DNA of 64,000 nucleotides from the NCBI GenBank assembly GCA_002150815.3, contig NDFF03000128.1, forward strand, positions 1 through 64,000, read 5' to 3'. Below, piece by piece: positions 1 through 11,000 of the stretch. Source of the DNA: Grammothele lineata (lineage: Eukaryota; Basidiomycota; Agaricomycetes; Polyporales; Polyporaceae). Position numbers and translations under genes: made by a program. The notes beneath the pieces were generated by a model. It did not search any database and was not told the origin of the DNA. It saw only the letters and a program-made list of their open reading frames with translations. Position 1 is the first letter of the stretch, and the number at the start of each line of letters is the position of its first letter.

Positions 1-1038
1 AGCACTGTCAAACTTATAGCCAATATACACTATCATAATAAAAAAGTCATGCTTCAACATTAAAGGCCTCATGCTGAACACTTTTATATCATGCACTAGC
101 CTTTCTGCTTTACGCCACAAAGTATGCAAATTATAATAGTTCATTTGTTTGAAAGGGCTTGATAATATATCCAGCCCTTGATAATTAAAGTCTATAACTA
201 TAGCAGAGCTTTCGCGGGAGGTGCTCGCCCAAACCTCGTCCACAATGGACCCAGGACTAAGGCTGCACAAGGGTCCGGGTAAATGCACGGGTACCCGTGT
301 CCGTACCCGTGCTGGACCCATGGGTGGGTTACCCACGGATATAGCCGCCCGCGGGCCGCTGGACCCGCGGCTCCGGGTCACACCTGTTGACTTACACCTA
401 CCCTTGACGGTTTACCCGTCTGAAATATGCCGTTTTCATGGCTTAATTTTACATACCAAAGATGTGCATATGCTAGACTCAATGTTCCTGTATACTGTGT
501 AGCTGTTTCGTGGACCAATGAGGCTACATAGACCATGTAGGTACGAGAGGCGAACGACTAGTCAAGCGCGCTAAACGCGCCTCGGCATTCTCCGGCACTC
601 AGGGCAATGTCACTGCGCGCACAGCGCGCGCACTGCAGAGTCATCTGCGGCCGCACTTACGTGCGTGCCTCGTGTGCAGCGCACCTCAAAAAGCATAACG
701 AGCAATCCAATGTTAGTGTCCGTCCTGGCGCGCGCACATTGTGAACCGCGCGAGGACCCATATCTATCAATACATGGACGCGCGCGCTCATACATGGACA
801 TGCGCGTCGCGCGCTTAAGGCTCGCTCAATGGGTCCTTGGCCCCTGGGTGACGTTCGGCCCTCGCTCACACATAGGACACTCCCGTACGTACCGGACATT
901 GAATGACACCCTTGAGGAAGGCACGTGGCAACACGGTCTGAGGTGATAAGCTATCATCTATGAGCATATTTGATTTCAGGTCTCAGCACGCGGCATCATG
1001 TGTGCTCGTGGGGAACTCGTGGGTGTACACAACGTGGA
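1..1038. other. No supported gene; repeat-like flank
   Basis: The first 220 bases are AT-rich and hold no coding signal. They pass into a stretch full of ACCCG/CGGGT words at about 266-385 and then into GC-rich sequence with runs of GCGCGC. Short open frames here lack splice sites and recognisable protein sequence. It is most likely transposon-derived intergenic DNA. Confidence 0.5.
266..385. repeat. Palindrome-rich ACCCG/CGGGT cluster
   Basis: A perfect 14-bp palindrome CACGGGTACCCGTG lies at 286-299. Its half GCACGGGTAC (285-294) recurs inverted as GTACCCGTGC at 303-312, followed by further GGGT/ACCC words to about 380. Dense short inverted motifs of this kind are common in the subterminal regions of hAT-type DNA transposons, where transposase binds. 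A hAT transposase lies 3.2 kb away on the same side. That this is an end of that element is inference; no matching terminal inverted repeat was identified. Confidence 0.45.
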
Positions 1039-1889
1039 CTACTCGTTTGACTCGGAGCCCCATTCAGAGCCCTCTCCTAGATCGCTGTGATCCGTATCGT
1101 CATCCCACACAGAGCCCTCGCTACTATCAGAAACTGTTTCCAAAGACGGCATGGAGTCGGAAGAGCCATAGCCTGAATCAAGTTCTAGAGAAAACCGAGT
1201 GAGCCACGAAAAGTACGAAACCAGCGAAAGACATACGGCTGCTAGTCGAGTCGTCATCTGTCTCGCAGGGCAGACTGTCTACTGAAGACGTGAGTGAGCC
1301 CTAAAGGGGATGTGGGAAATGATAATATCAGCGATCGCGATTCGCGTTTCTCTCGGAGAGGCCCGCATGACGTACCTGAGGTAGAGTTTCATGTAGCCAC
1401 TCCGCGAGCTGCACAAGCTCGTCGGTTACGGGGGAGAGCTCGAGCGCGGTGTTCTCTGTGTTACTGGGCGCGAGGCGTTCAAGTCGCTGTGTGAAGGCTT
1501 CGTACGCGTTTGTATTCTCCCGGGTACGGCGAACGGAAAATGTTTGATAAGCTAGCATTAGATCGACGAGTACGCGCATTTGCTCGGGGGTGAGGCCGTA
1601 GCGCCGGAAGAGCTCCGTGCTCTCCAGGAACAAGATGACGGCGCTCTCCCACGCGATCGAGCGCAGCGGCTCGAGCGGGCCTGTCGGAAGGAAGATCTGC
1701 CAAGAGTCAGTTGCGCTACCACAACAGGCAGGTCACGATCAGGTCAGCACTCACAGATATCGAGCGGTACGGGCTGCGGGTTGCAGCAGCGACGAGCCGA
1801 ACATAAGTCATGTTAGGCGGACCATCGGCGGCCAACGGGACGTCAGCGAAAGCAGGGCGTTCAAGGTAGAAGTGCGCAGAGGGATACAT
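1039..1889 (-). CDS. Unrecognised small protein, 3 exons
   Basis: I do not recognise the family. Exon 1 is 1755-1889 (45 codons, starts MYPSAHFYLERPAF), exon 2 is 1376-1696 (107 codons), both in phase 0, separated by a 58-nt GTGAGT...GCAG intron. Exon 2 encodes an ordinary globular-looking helical stretch (LFRRYGLTPEQMRVLVDLML). The third exon is ambiguous. One acceptor gives 1039-1257, ending in an acidic Ser/Asp/Glu tail; another gives a shorter end at 1178-1300. The start is fixed by a TATA box 65 bp upstream (1954-1960). Agreement of promoter, splice sites and reading frame supports a real gene, about 190-225 residues. It sits beside transposon remnants but shows no transposase feature. 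Confidence 0.6.
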
Positions 1890-1953
1890 GGTAGGATAGG
1901 AGTGTCGCGAGTGAGTCGTGCTACTGAGGAGAGCACACCGGAGGCGCTATGGG

Positions 1954-1960
1954 TTTTATA
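1954..1960 (-). promoter_or_regulatory. TATA box for the 1039-1889 gene
   Basis: TATAAAA on the minus strand, 65 bp upstream of the proposed ATG at 1889. The spacing fits the TATA boxes seen upstream of other genes in this window. Confidence 0.6.
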
Positions 1961-3157
1961 CCTGGTCGGCGTCACTGCGATGGGCTTTGGATGAAAATCA
2001 GAGTGTGTGAGAATGCGGGACACAGGGCAAGTTGGTGAGAAGCACTCACATGGCGCGCGGCGCGCGGACGCTAGACACAACACGATATGTTTGGCTTTGT
2101 CGTCTGATGGGGTCAGTTTCACGAAATGCGGGACTATTCGGTTGTGAGCGTCGCAAGACGCATGCGGTTGCGCCGCGCAGGCCGCAAGACAAGTGGTCCT
2201 GAGTCCTGATCGACTGACCATCCGGGGCACGAGGCGAACACTTTCCGACTGTCGCAATTGCCGTACTTGAGGTTTCGGTATTGATTTCGAAGGGGTGGAC
2301 ATCGTTGGGGCTAGCGCGACGTTCAGATATCGAGGGGTAAGGCCAGTGCCGGGAACCGTCGCGAGAGAACCGCATCAGAAGGGACTCACAGTTTTACAGA
2401 TGCTGTTTCTCTGACTGCCGGGCGTGATGTACTTTGTGAGGAAAAAGATGGCAATACTTGCGCTCGAAACGAATATTATAGTTAGCACCGAGGGGCGGGA
2501 ACGGGTGAGATCGGAGTAGTTTGAGACTTGCCTCGAGATGCTAGTGGGCAAGATAGGCTGCCCTGGTGGATATACGCGTTTCCGGCGGTCCGAAGGACCC
2601 GATTTTGTACGGATGAACTCTTGAGGTCCTCCAAGATAAAAGAAACACACTATTATGGATTAGCGGTGGAAAAGAGCCACGGAACGCGAGCTCATGACTC
2701 ACCTGCAAGTATGATCGGGCGGGCGCCTCGTGGCCAGATAACGATCTTACTGATGGGACCGAGTGCTGACACAGCTTTGGGACTGACGAGGTACCGACGC
2801 GTTCGCGCTTGAGGAGAGCGGGATGTCCAGCGGCCGGGGGAGGGAGATAGAGGGAGAGACAAGTGCAGGTCGGGTGAGTTTCTCAGTCGCGTCGTCGGAC
2901 GACGCGTACGCGTGGGACGCGAGGGCTGCTTCCTGGACGTAAAGCACGGTTAGCCGCCCGTGCCGCCCACACACGCAAACTCTAAACGCGGGGACGCGGG
3001 CGCGCTCCTGCCACCTCACTCCTCATACCTTCCACGCGCTGTCCTTTCTCACCTCACGCATCTCTCCGCCCGCGTCGTCTGCTTTTCGAGCTAACCGCTT
3101 GATCAGTAGATCCTCGCACTGACCTCCGAGTCTCAACCTCAGTGACTCGTTTCACTG
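1961..3157. other. No convincing gene; unclear minus-strand fragments
   Basis: Open frames on the minus strand at 2375-2650 (with a hydrophobic stretch IIFVSSASIAIFFLTKYI) and 2747-3019 could be exons, and one plausible donor lies near 2700. I could not join them into a consistent model with a start, splice sites and phase. They may be remnants of a decayed gene or chance frames. Confidence 0.4.
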
Positions 3158-3502
3158 ATGGATTGGCTCGATCCGGCCGCCGTCCTCCACCTCGTCTCGC
3201 TCGGCGGGCCCGGGACACCAAAAAGCGCAAGATTACACCAGTGGTGAGTTCTCATATCCCCATATTTTGTCTGCGAGGTCTGATTGTGAGGCATGAATCC
3301 TCGCTTTGGCAGGCTCAGGGCGACTCGTCCAAGGGCCATGAGGCACAAGCTGCGGACCGCAACGAGGAGGTGGGGGAATGCGTCAGGGTCTGGCGACGAC
3401 GAGTGCGCAGCGTGCGCGACCCAAACGCCCCCCTCGGGCAACAGCGTGTGCCAGAGACGAGCATACAACTGGGACCCTTGGGGCATCGCTCGCGAGGTAT
3501 AA
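3158..3502 (+). CDS. Possible 91-aa two-exon protein, unrecognised
   Basis: ATG at 3158 opens exon 1 (3158-3243), a 69-nt intron GTGAGT...GGCAG follows, and exon 2 (3313-3502) ends in TAA. Joined, they give about 91 residues: an N-terminal hydrophobic stretch (PAAVLHLVSLGG), a basic middle and a CAAC/CQRR Cys-containing part. The stop codon overlaps the TATA box of the downstream hAT transposase. The opposite strand also has an open frame of similar quality (3139-3486), so the strand is not certain. No family is recognised. Confidence 0.3.
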
Positions 3503-3504
3503 AA
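3498..3504 (+). promoter_or_regulatory. TATA box of hAT transposase
   Basis: TATAAAA lies 91 bp before the transposase ATG (3589), followed by a CT-rich leader typical of basidiomycete promoters. The internal promoter survives although the transposase reading frame is truncated further down. Confidence 0.65.
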
Positions 3505-3588
3505 GGTGCGTGATATCCTGCTGAGGTTTCCTCAGTCCCTCATCAACATCTCCTTCTCTCAGCTCTCAACATCCTGCTCTCTTTCTCA

Positions 3589-6140
3589 ATGTCTCGGCGC
3601 GGTACACGAGTCCACAAACGACCGCTCTCGGCATCGCCACCGCCTTCCGACGGTCATGACAGCTCCCCGGTGCCGCAAGAGCGTGTATCCTTGACGCGCC
3701 GCACCAAGAAGCCGAAGAACGCCGTCTCGGACGCGTCCAGCGGTGCTGAGGACAGCGCGAGCTCCGTCGCTGCTCTGCATACCGACGCCAGCACTCCGCC
3801 AGCAACCTTCGATGGGGAAGACCGCGACGACGATGCTGAGTTCCCTGTAGGCGAGGACGCCGCTGATGCACTCGACGACGTGCTTGAGGCCATAGAGAAC
3901 CGTACTCAAGATGCGGCCGTCACAGCGTCTGGGAAATTGTCTGCAGACCGCGCTCGCTTTGAGCGGCGCTACGGACATCTGTCCCCCCAGGAGGCACTAG
4001 GTAGGCTCTCCCGACGTGTGGTTTTCGTCTTCACTAACCCGTCCATGTCCGCGCAGCTGCTATGCAGAAGACGTGGCACGCGGATACATACGATCACTTC
4101 AAGCCGCCGACTATCGTCACCTTGAACGGTGTGATCTGGCACCGTTTCGAATGCAAGAAGTAAGTCATACTACTCTATGCCAGTGCTTTAGCAGTGACCC
4201 ATGCATTTCCTCAGGCACCCTGGGGAATACTCCGACCGTCTCCCGCACGAGCCATCCACGGGGAACCTCAATCGGCATATCGAATCATGTGAGCCAGACG
4301 ACACCCCAGAAGCGCAACAAATCCAGCGGTTTCTGTCGGGTGTCACGTACACGCCAGCTCGTCTTCGTTACAAGCTTGCGGTGTGGTGCGCGCGTCGCCA
4401 CCGCCCGTTTGCCTTGGTTGAGGACGAAGAGTTTCAAGAGATCCTACACATGCTTTATAATGAGGTCTCCATCCCATCGCGAATGACCGTCTCACGCGAC
4501 ATTCACGCTATTGTGGATCTCGCGAAAGCGCGACTTATTGCGCATTTCAAGGTGAGTTGCAGTATCGTTGTCGGGCGAGCAATGACTAAGTTACCTTCCT
4601 AGGCGCTTCCAGGGAAGATCCATCTCTGTGTAGATGGATGGACATCCCCGAATATGATTTCTTTCCTCGGAATTACGGCGCACTGGGTAGTTGAAGGTGC
4701 AGGGCAGCATGTCATACTTGACTTTGTCAAGTACGTCTTTTGTTCCGTCGCGAACGGCCATGCTAACCATGGTGTCTCATCTTAGACTCACTCAGGCGCA
4801 TCAAGGCGTCTATCTCGGAGGCAAGCTCGCGGAATCGCTGAAGGCTTTCTGCATCGAAGACAAGGTAGGACTAAGTGACTTGTAATCCTCGCGATCTCGT
4901 GAACTAACTTCAAACTCAGGTGATGGCCGTGACATGCGACAATGCAGACAATAACGGAACGATGTTGGACGAGCTCCATCGCCTCGTTCCGACATATCGC
5001 GGGCGCGAGATGCGCGTCCGTTGCTTCGGTCATATCCTCAACCTCGTGGTGAAGGTAATTATACGCGCCGTACTACGCTTGCTTACCCACACTGACGTCT
5101 ACGTTTCAGGCTATTCTATCCGCCTTCGTGAAGCCTCGCAAGTCCAAGAAAGGGGACGATGATTCAGAAGACACAGATGAAGCTGATGAAGATGACGCCC
5201 ACTTCGACAACGATGAGGACGATGCCACGCCCGCGTCGCGTCAAGAAGAGCGTCCGCGCGACGCGCGGGCGACTGCTCAGCGCCTGCGCCGCCAACTGCA
5301 GCGGCTCGCTGATGATGACGATGCTGGCAGCGAGTCCGACGACGATGGCGGGGAGCAGGCTCCCGATGAGGATCGGGAGGCTGCGGATGACGCGGAACTC
5401 GCAGGTCTAGATGAGGATCAGTCAGCGCCCCTCGAGCTCACCCCGGAGGAGCGTAGTGATGGCATTGTCGCCCTCGAGAAGGTATTTGCCCACCTACCTG
5501 CGCCGCGCGCGTTTGTGCGCTCCGGAACTGCGCGCGCGGCGTCGTTCATAGAACAATATAATAACTTGCCTTTTTCGCGCAGGTCCTCAAACTGTCCGGA
5601 AAGGTTTGGAACAGCCCTCAAGTGCGCGCCGAACTCTCGCGTCTCGCGAAGGAGAACAATATGAATAGTGAAGTACTTATCCGCGCCGTGAAGACGCGTT
5701 GGAACACGGTCACAGACGTCCTCAAGCGCGCTCACGAAATGCGCGACGTGCTCAACGACCTGTGCAGCAAGAGCGCGTTCAACAAGGCCGGCGGCGTTCG
5801 CCTGAAACGCTTCAGGATCAGTGCGTTCGAGTGGAAGATACTCCGCGAACTTCATTTTTTGCTCGACGTACGTAACCTGACATTCCTCAGCGCATGTATA
5901 ACGAGATGCTTACCGCACCTATAGCCATTTCTTTACGCGACGTTGGAGGTCTCGACGAGCGGGCACGCTCTGATCCATAAGGTCATCCCGATCATGGATC
6001 TGCTCACAAAGCATCTCGACACCTTCAAGGACAACACGGAATACTCGCCCGTTGTTCGCGATGGCGCCTGGCGCGGCCTAGCTATCATGAACAAGTACTA
6101 CTCACGCACTGACGAGGGCCCTATTCATCGCATCGCCATT
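3589..6140 (+). pseudogene. hAT-family transposase, 3'-truncated
   Basis: The reading frame starts at 3589 (MSRRGTRVHKRP) with an acidic/basic low-complexity N-terminus. It continues through several short introns (4001-4056 and others) into a BED-type zinc-finger region (TWHADTYDHF ... CKKHPGEYSD ... GNLNRHIESC, with Cys and His ligands). The RNase H-like hAT core follows: LCVDGWTSPN carries the first catalytic Asp, AVTCDNADNN the second, and CFGHILNLVV is the family signature before an acidic insertion (about 5130-5450). Similarity continues to MNKYYSRTDEGPIHRIAI near 6140 and then stops. The C-terminal region with the catalytic Glu and hATC dimerisation segment is missing and unrelated AT-richer DNA follows. 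It cannot encode an active transposase. Cause of the break (deletion or later insertion) is not visible. Confidence 0.85.
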
Positions 6141-7110
6141 ACGATTTATGAGGAACGAATAATCGTTTTTTATGGGCGAGCCATCCCTGCCATTTGTGTA
6201 ACGCAAAACGCGACTCAGCTTGAATCTCAGAAAGGCGCCAGTAAGCACAGCCACTGGTGGCAATACAAAAGTTACTTACCATTTGGAGCGGAGATTGAAA
6301 ACTCATGGGGTTAGGGTTGCATGTTAGCGCTCACATTTCAGCACGTGACTTTCTCACTTGGATTCAGCGCTTATTTTGCGTCATCTGAATGCACCTGCTG
6401 CCATCCACCCCTTATACACTACCGCATTTAGGGGGAGTTGACTACAACTTGTTATATGCTTCAAATGACCCCTATATGCATCAACACCATGTCAATAACT
6501 GCACTGGTAATGGCTGCATAGCACTTCACCCTGCAAGCGCCCTTATAGCAGTGCACTAATGACCGCGATACCAGCGTCTATCTGTGTCATCCAAAAGTAC
6601 TTGGTGCCATCCACCCCCAAGGCATTGCCATAGCATGGGGGACTAAGCTGGCCTCTAATAAGCACTTGAAATGACCTCTGTATGCATCAACAACAGGTCA
6701 ATAACTTGACTTGTTATAGTGTTACAGCATTTAACCTAGTAGTGCCCTGCCAAACTGCAAGCACGTACATAAATTTGCATGAGCAGTATATAGTAAAGTG
6801 AATATTAGCTATATAACTTCTGTTCCTCATAAATTGTGCTTGCCAGCCATGGCCCTCTCCCACCAAGTTGTTGCTAGGTATAGAGATGCGCATCGGAAGA
6901 CCGTGACCAGAAGCTGCCTGAGGGTGCTGCAGAGTCCACTGACGTGCAGCAAGGTCAAACATGGAGCTGTCATGCTGAGGAGGACCTGTAGGTCCACACA
7001 CCATCATCATGGGGAGGACGTAGAGGTTGACACCAGGTGCAGGGACGATCTATCTAATATGTTACCATGATCAGATGGTCCCTAGTAAATTCTAAGTATG
7101 AACGACGTAC
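6141..7110. other. AT-richer spacer without a gene
   Basis: This stretch follows the break in the hAT transposase. It contains a diverged direct repeat (6399-6710) and a short GGGGTTAGGGTT word at about 6306-6317, but no frame with coding character. It may contain the 3' end of the minus-strand Helitron, which should lie downstream of the helicase; I could not identify a definite hairpin plus CTRR terminus. Confidence 0.5.
6399..6710 (+). repeat. Two diverged direct copies, about 206 bp apart
   Basis: The word TGCCATCCACCC begins at 6399 and again at 6605. Both copies go on through a GGGG-containing stretch to similar endings: AAATGACCCCTATATGCATC in the first copy and AAATGACCTCTGTATGCATC in the second, then CAACA...GTCAATAACT. 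Each copy is about 105 bp with substitutions and small indels. Confidence 0.7.
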
Positions 7111-7735
7111 TCAATGGATATCCCCCACCAAGTCAAACTTTCTCCAATCGCCAGCACCGTAAAGTTCCACGTCTGCCAAGCATGATGAAACCTAAATGCA
7201 GTTGCATGAGTACACCATATATCAGTTACGGTCGAACTTGCTTCAGGTTGTAAGGCACGTACCGTTGCATAGACCATGAAAACCCCCTCAGAGGCACCCT
7301 CTTCGCAAGAAAAGTCCATCCCAAACTCATTGAAATACCTGTGAAAATGCAATTACATCAGACCTAAGAACACTTAGAAATGAACTGAATGCAATACCGA
7401 AGGCGAGCAGAAATGAAGTCGCTGCCATTACCATCACTTCTAGCACCTGCCCAAAAGTCCGCGTTGAAGGCCAAGTTCTTTGTAGACTTCCGTGTCGGGG
7501 TGTTGGCCAAAGTGCAGTTTGTAAGTGCGACAATGCCGAAGATGTACGCAGCACTGGGGATTGAGCTTGAGCTAGCTGAGGACTTGTCACGATTGTTAGA
7601 GTTGCCAGAGGAGCCTGAAGTAAAAGACGGTGAATCTTGGAACTGTAGACGTGTCTGTAACAGCGGTGTGGACGGCGCTGTAGCAGATGGGGAGGGCGAG
7701 GTGCCCAACTCGGACTGTGTATCCTGCAAGCGCAT
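7111..7735 (-). CDS. Unrecognised 164-aa protein beside Helitron
   Basis: Three exons join in consistent phase: 7398-7735, 7263-7338 and 7111-7191, with introns of 59 and 71 nt (GTATTG...CACAG; GTACGT...TTTAG). They give 164 residues from MRLQDTQSEL to DLVGDIH. The N-terminal half is Ser/Thr/Pro-rich and probably disordered. The C-terminal half looks folded (YIFGIVALTNCTLANTP; FNEFGMDFSCEEGASEGVF; VELYGAGDWRKFDL). A TATA box lies 48 bp upstream. The gene is on the same strand and 308 bp downstream of the stop of a dead Helitron helicase, so it could be cargo picked up by the Helitron or a host gene at the insertion site. No family recognised. Confidence 0.65.
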
Positions 7736-7782
7736 GATGGAAGTCGGAGAGGGCACAAAGTGAAAGTGCTAACCTGGGAGGT

Positions 7783-7789
7783 TTATATA
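7783..7789 (-). promoter_or_regulatory. TATA box for the 7111-7735 gene
   Basis: Minus-strand TATATAA, 48 bp before the ATG at 7735. It gives independent support for the start chosen and shows that the gene has its own promoter. Confidence 0.6.
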
Positions 7790-8042
7790 GAAGCTGGCCA
7801 CATGTGTAGGAGAGGCTTGAGGGATGAGGGCAAAGGGCGAGCATTCAAACAGCATGGTGGATGTGCGAACGAAGGGCAACAGGGGGACGTAGTGGTGACG
7901 GGCTAGAGCCTAACGGTGCCCAATACCCATAAGAAGCGCCGAATAGGCTGGCGCTCATGTCTAGGTCCGATCCGTTAGAATGAATATCACAAAGCTCTTC
8001 ACGGCCTTGTTTCATTAAATAGGGAAGCTTAAGGGGCATTCT

Positions 8043-11000
8043 CTAATCTAGAAGAACTTCTTTGTAAACGATGTTGTAAGTAGTATAGTCAGTGGTGTCA
8101 TGAGGTAATAGAACATGGAGATTATGAGGGGAAGTGACACGAGAAAAAGCAACGTAAAGTTGCCCATGGGTAAAGACCGAGATACGGAGATCTAAACCTA
8201 CATGCTCTACTGACTGGCCTTGAGCTTTATTAATAGACATAGAGAATGCAAGGCGAATGGGGAACTGACGGCGGGATAGTTTAAATGGGAACTCGCCATT
8301 ATTACCTGCGGGGTTCAAAGTAACTCGTGGAATTAGAACAATCTCTCCGCTATGACTTCCTCCCATAATCTCTGCTTCTATGACACAATTAGAGATACGT
8401 AATATAATCAAACGGGTACCGTTGCACAGACCGTGAGAGGGAGATAAATTTCGTAGCAGAATAACAGGGCATCCAACCTTAAGATGAAGCTCACCAAGAG
8501 GCAGCCCTGATGCTTTGAGAGAGCGCAGAAACTCAGGAGGATATTCTGTTGACTGTGTGTGGCAGCGTCCCTCCGAGAAGTTAATGTCGGCACCAGCCTC
8601 GAGGACGACTGAGTCAGCGCTATAGAGCACTTGTTCTTCTCCCGCCATCCAGTCCAGCATGCGTTGATTAAGGTCATCAACATCCTCATTACGTGCAGAA
8701 AGGACAATGCGGTCGGCAAAGAATTAGAGGGAGGGGATCGATTTTGGTAATCTTGTATTGCATAGTAGATCGAATTAAGGAGACTGTCAACGTTCGAACA
8801 GCAGACCTCCGGGGGCAGCTGGACCTTCGCCTCATTAGAGCCTTCCACGTAATTGCGCCCGTGTCCGACGTCAAGAAGCCAAGATGCATAGGCTTGGCTA
8901 TCTGTGGACTGATCTAGACGCATATTTCGCTGAAGGTGGTGAACATTGATATGGGCCCATAGAGGAGAACGGCAGAGTGCTGCACCAACGATCTCTGGCC
9001 AGGATCCCTTAACAATGACGGGGAGGATCTGCTGAAAATCACCTCTAAAGATGACGGTTACACCACCAAAGGGACGGGATCATTACGAAGGTCTCGGAAG
9101 AGTCGGTCAACAGCCTCCGGTGCCCAGCGATGCTGATTGGCCGCTTCATCCCAGATAATAGCAGATGCTTCTCGAAGCATCATAGCATAGGGGCCCTCTT
9201 TTAGAACATTGCAGGTGCTTTCTCCATGCAAGTTGTCAACGGGAATCTTGAACCAAGAATGAGCTGTGCAACCCCCTGTAAGAAGCAGAGATGCAATTCT
9301 GGAGGAAGCCACACATAGAACAATGAGTCCTAAGCTGCGTAGCTATAATACTAAGTTTAATAGTGGCTTCTCGTATGTATATGATATTAGAACACACCTT
9401 GTGACAAATTGTTTGGTACACGAACGTCTTCCCAGAGCCTCCCGGGCCGTTTAAAAGGAAAAGGCTACCATGCCAGCCAATGGCAGATGATACAATCTGA
9501 TCAAATGCAGCACGTTGATCTGAGTTGAGTTGGGGAATGCGCTCTTCAGCACATCGCTGCTCAGACTCTGTATTATAATCAAGCTGCTCCATGATAAAAG
9601 GATTTGCAACAGAATTGTTCCAATTTCGGTACGGCTGAGGCATAGTGGGAAATTGAGACAGGCAAGATCCAAGCTCACAAAGAGACTGATCAAGGAGGAA
9701 GAGGCCGTGGTTGTAAATGTCTTCGCTGGATAGATTACCATATCCGAGGCTGTGTAGCCGACATGGTAGATCATCACAGATGTGCTCCCGGAACTGAAGC
9801 CATAATGTATGCAGGGAGTTAGGGTGGCAATAGTTGAGCAGGGTAGCGAAGAGGTGCCGTAGGCGGCTGCCAGTTTGCATTTGAGTGGCTTCTTCAAGGC
9901 ATTTACGCCATTCCCCATCGTCTTCGAGAAGACCACGTGCAAGACATGCCTCTTGAAAGGTGTCATAGAGATGTCCGTTGAACGTGCGCAGATTTTCAAA
10001 AGAGGTTGGCCCCTTTACAACGCTAAGAAGCAACCGGAGATAGAACCGTTCACCAGCGTTTGGAGAAACAAAGTGCATGCGTCCGAGGGCAAAGCCTTTC
10101 TTTCTGATATCCCACTTTTTGAGCCACGGCTTCTATGTAAGCTGCTGTGGAAATTCTTGATACGTAAGAGAGCGGGTAACCTCTCCAATGGCACCAGAAT
10201 CTAAATTTGCGAGGAAGAAGGCAGTAAGCATGGTGCGCTCACGACTTGCACGCTGTATAACAATATCCGGGTCCTCATTTGGATTAAAGCAGACCAGATG
10301 CTGTCCCGGGAGATGTACCTGGAGGCGTACTACATTGGGAGCTTGTGCGTGAAGGGGAAAATGAAAGATTCACCATACAGCCTCAGGAGTGGAGACATAT
10401 CTGGAGTCGGGATAAGTCTTAATCTCATTGTGTTGTGTTGAGACTTCCAGAGTACTGCGCTCGTGCCCTTTATGTATATACTTGTTGATATACTTGAGGG
10501 ACACAAACGTGACAGAGCACTCGACATTGATATGACAGTTGTATCGTGCAGAGAGGTAGGGGTTGTATGGGACTATCTAGCTATTATCAACCGGCTTTCC
10601 GTGAACGGTGTAGATCCAACCATCACGTCTTCGGCGATATTGTGGGTAACCCTCATTGCCAAGGGAAGTCACCTCCTGAAATGGCTTGGGAAATCCTTTG
10701 GTGCAGTGTCCATTTTCCATGCACAGAGCAGACGGATTCAGTGCGCCGCATGGCCCATGGATCATGCACCTCTGAATGACATCAAACAGGATGGGTTCCG
10801 TAGCTGGATCGGGCCACTCGGCCCTGATGCATGTATCCACCGCATCTGGATCGAGAAGCTTGTCACGGCGGTCAAGAAAGATGAGGAGATGCATATGGGG
10901 GAGACCGCACTTCTGGAACTCAATAGTGTGAATGTGCGCAACCGCTCGACCAAAAATATGAGCTTTTAATATCTCAGCGAGAATGGCCTTCTTTTTGGAC

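Noticed and set aside
3139..3486. Minus-strand 115-codon frame opposite the small two-exon gene
   Set aside because: It competes with a plus-strand model that has cleaner splice sites and a stop at the hAT promoter; neither is certain.
5418..5855. Minus-strand 145-codon frame inside the hAT transposase
   Set aside because: Antisense shadow of the hAT coding exons, which carry the family motifs.
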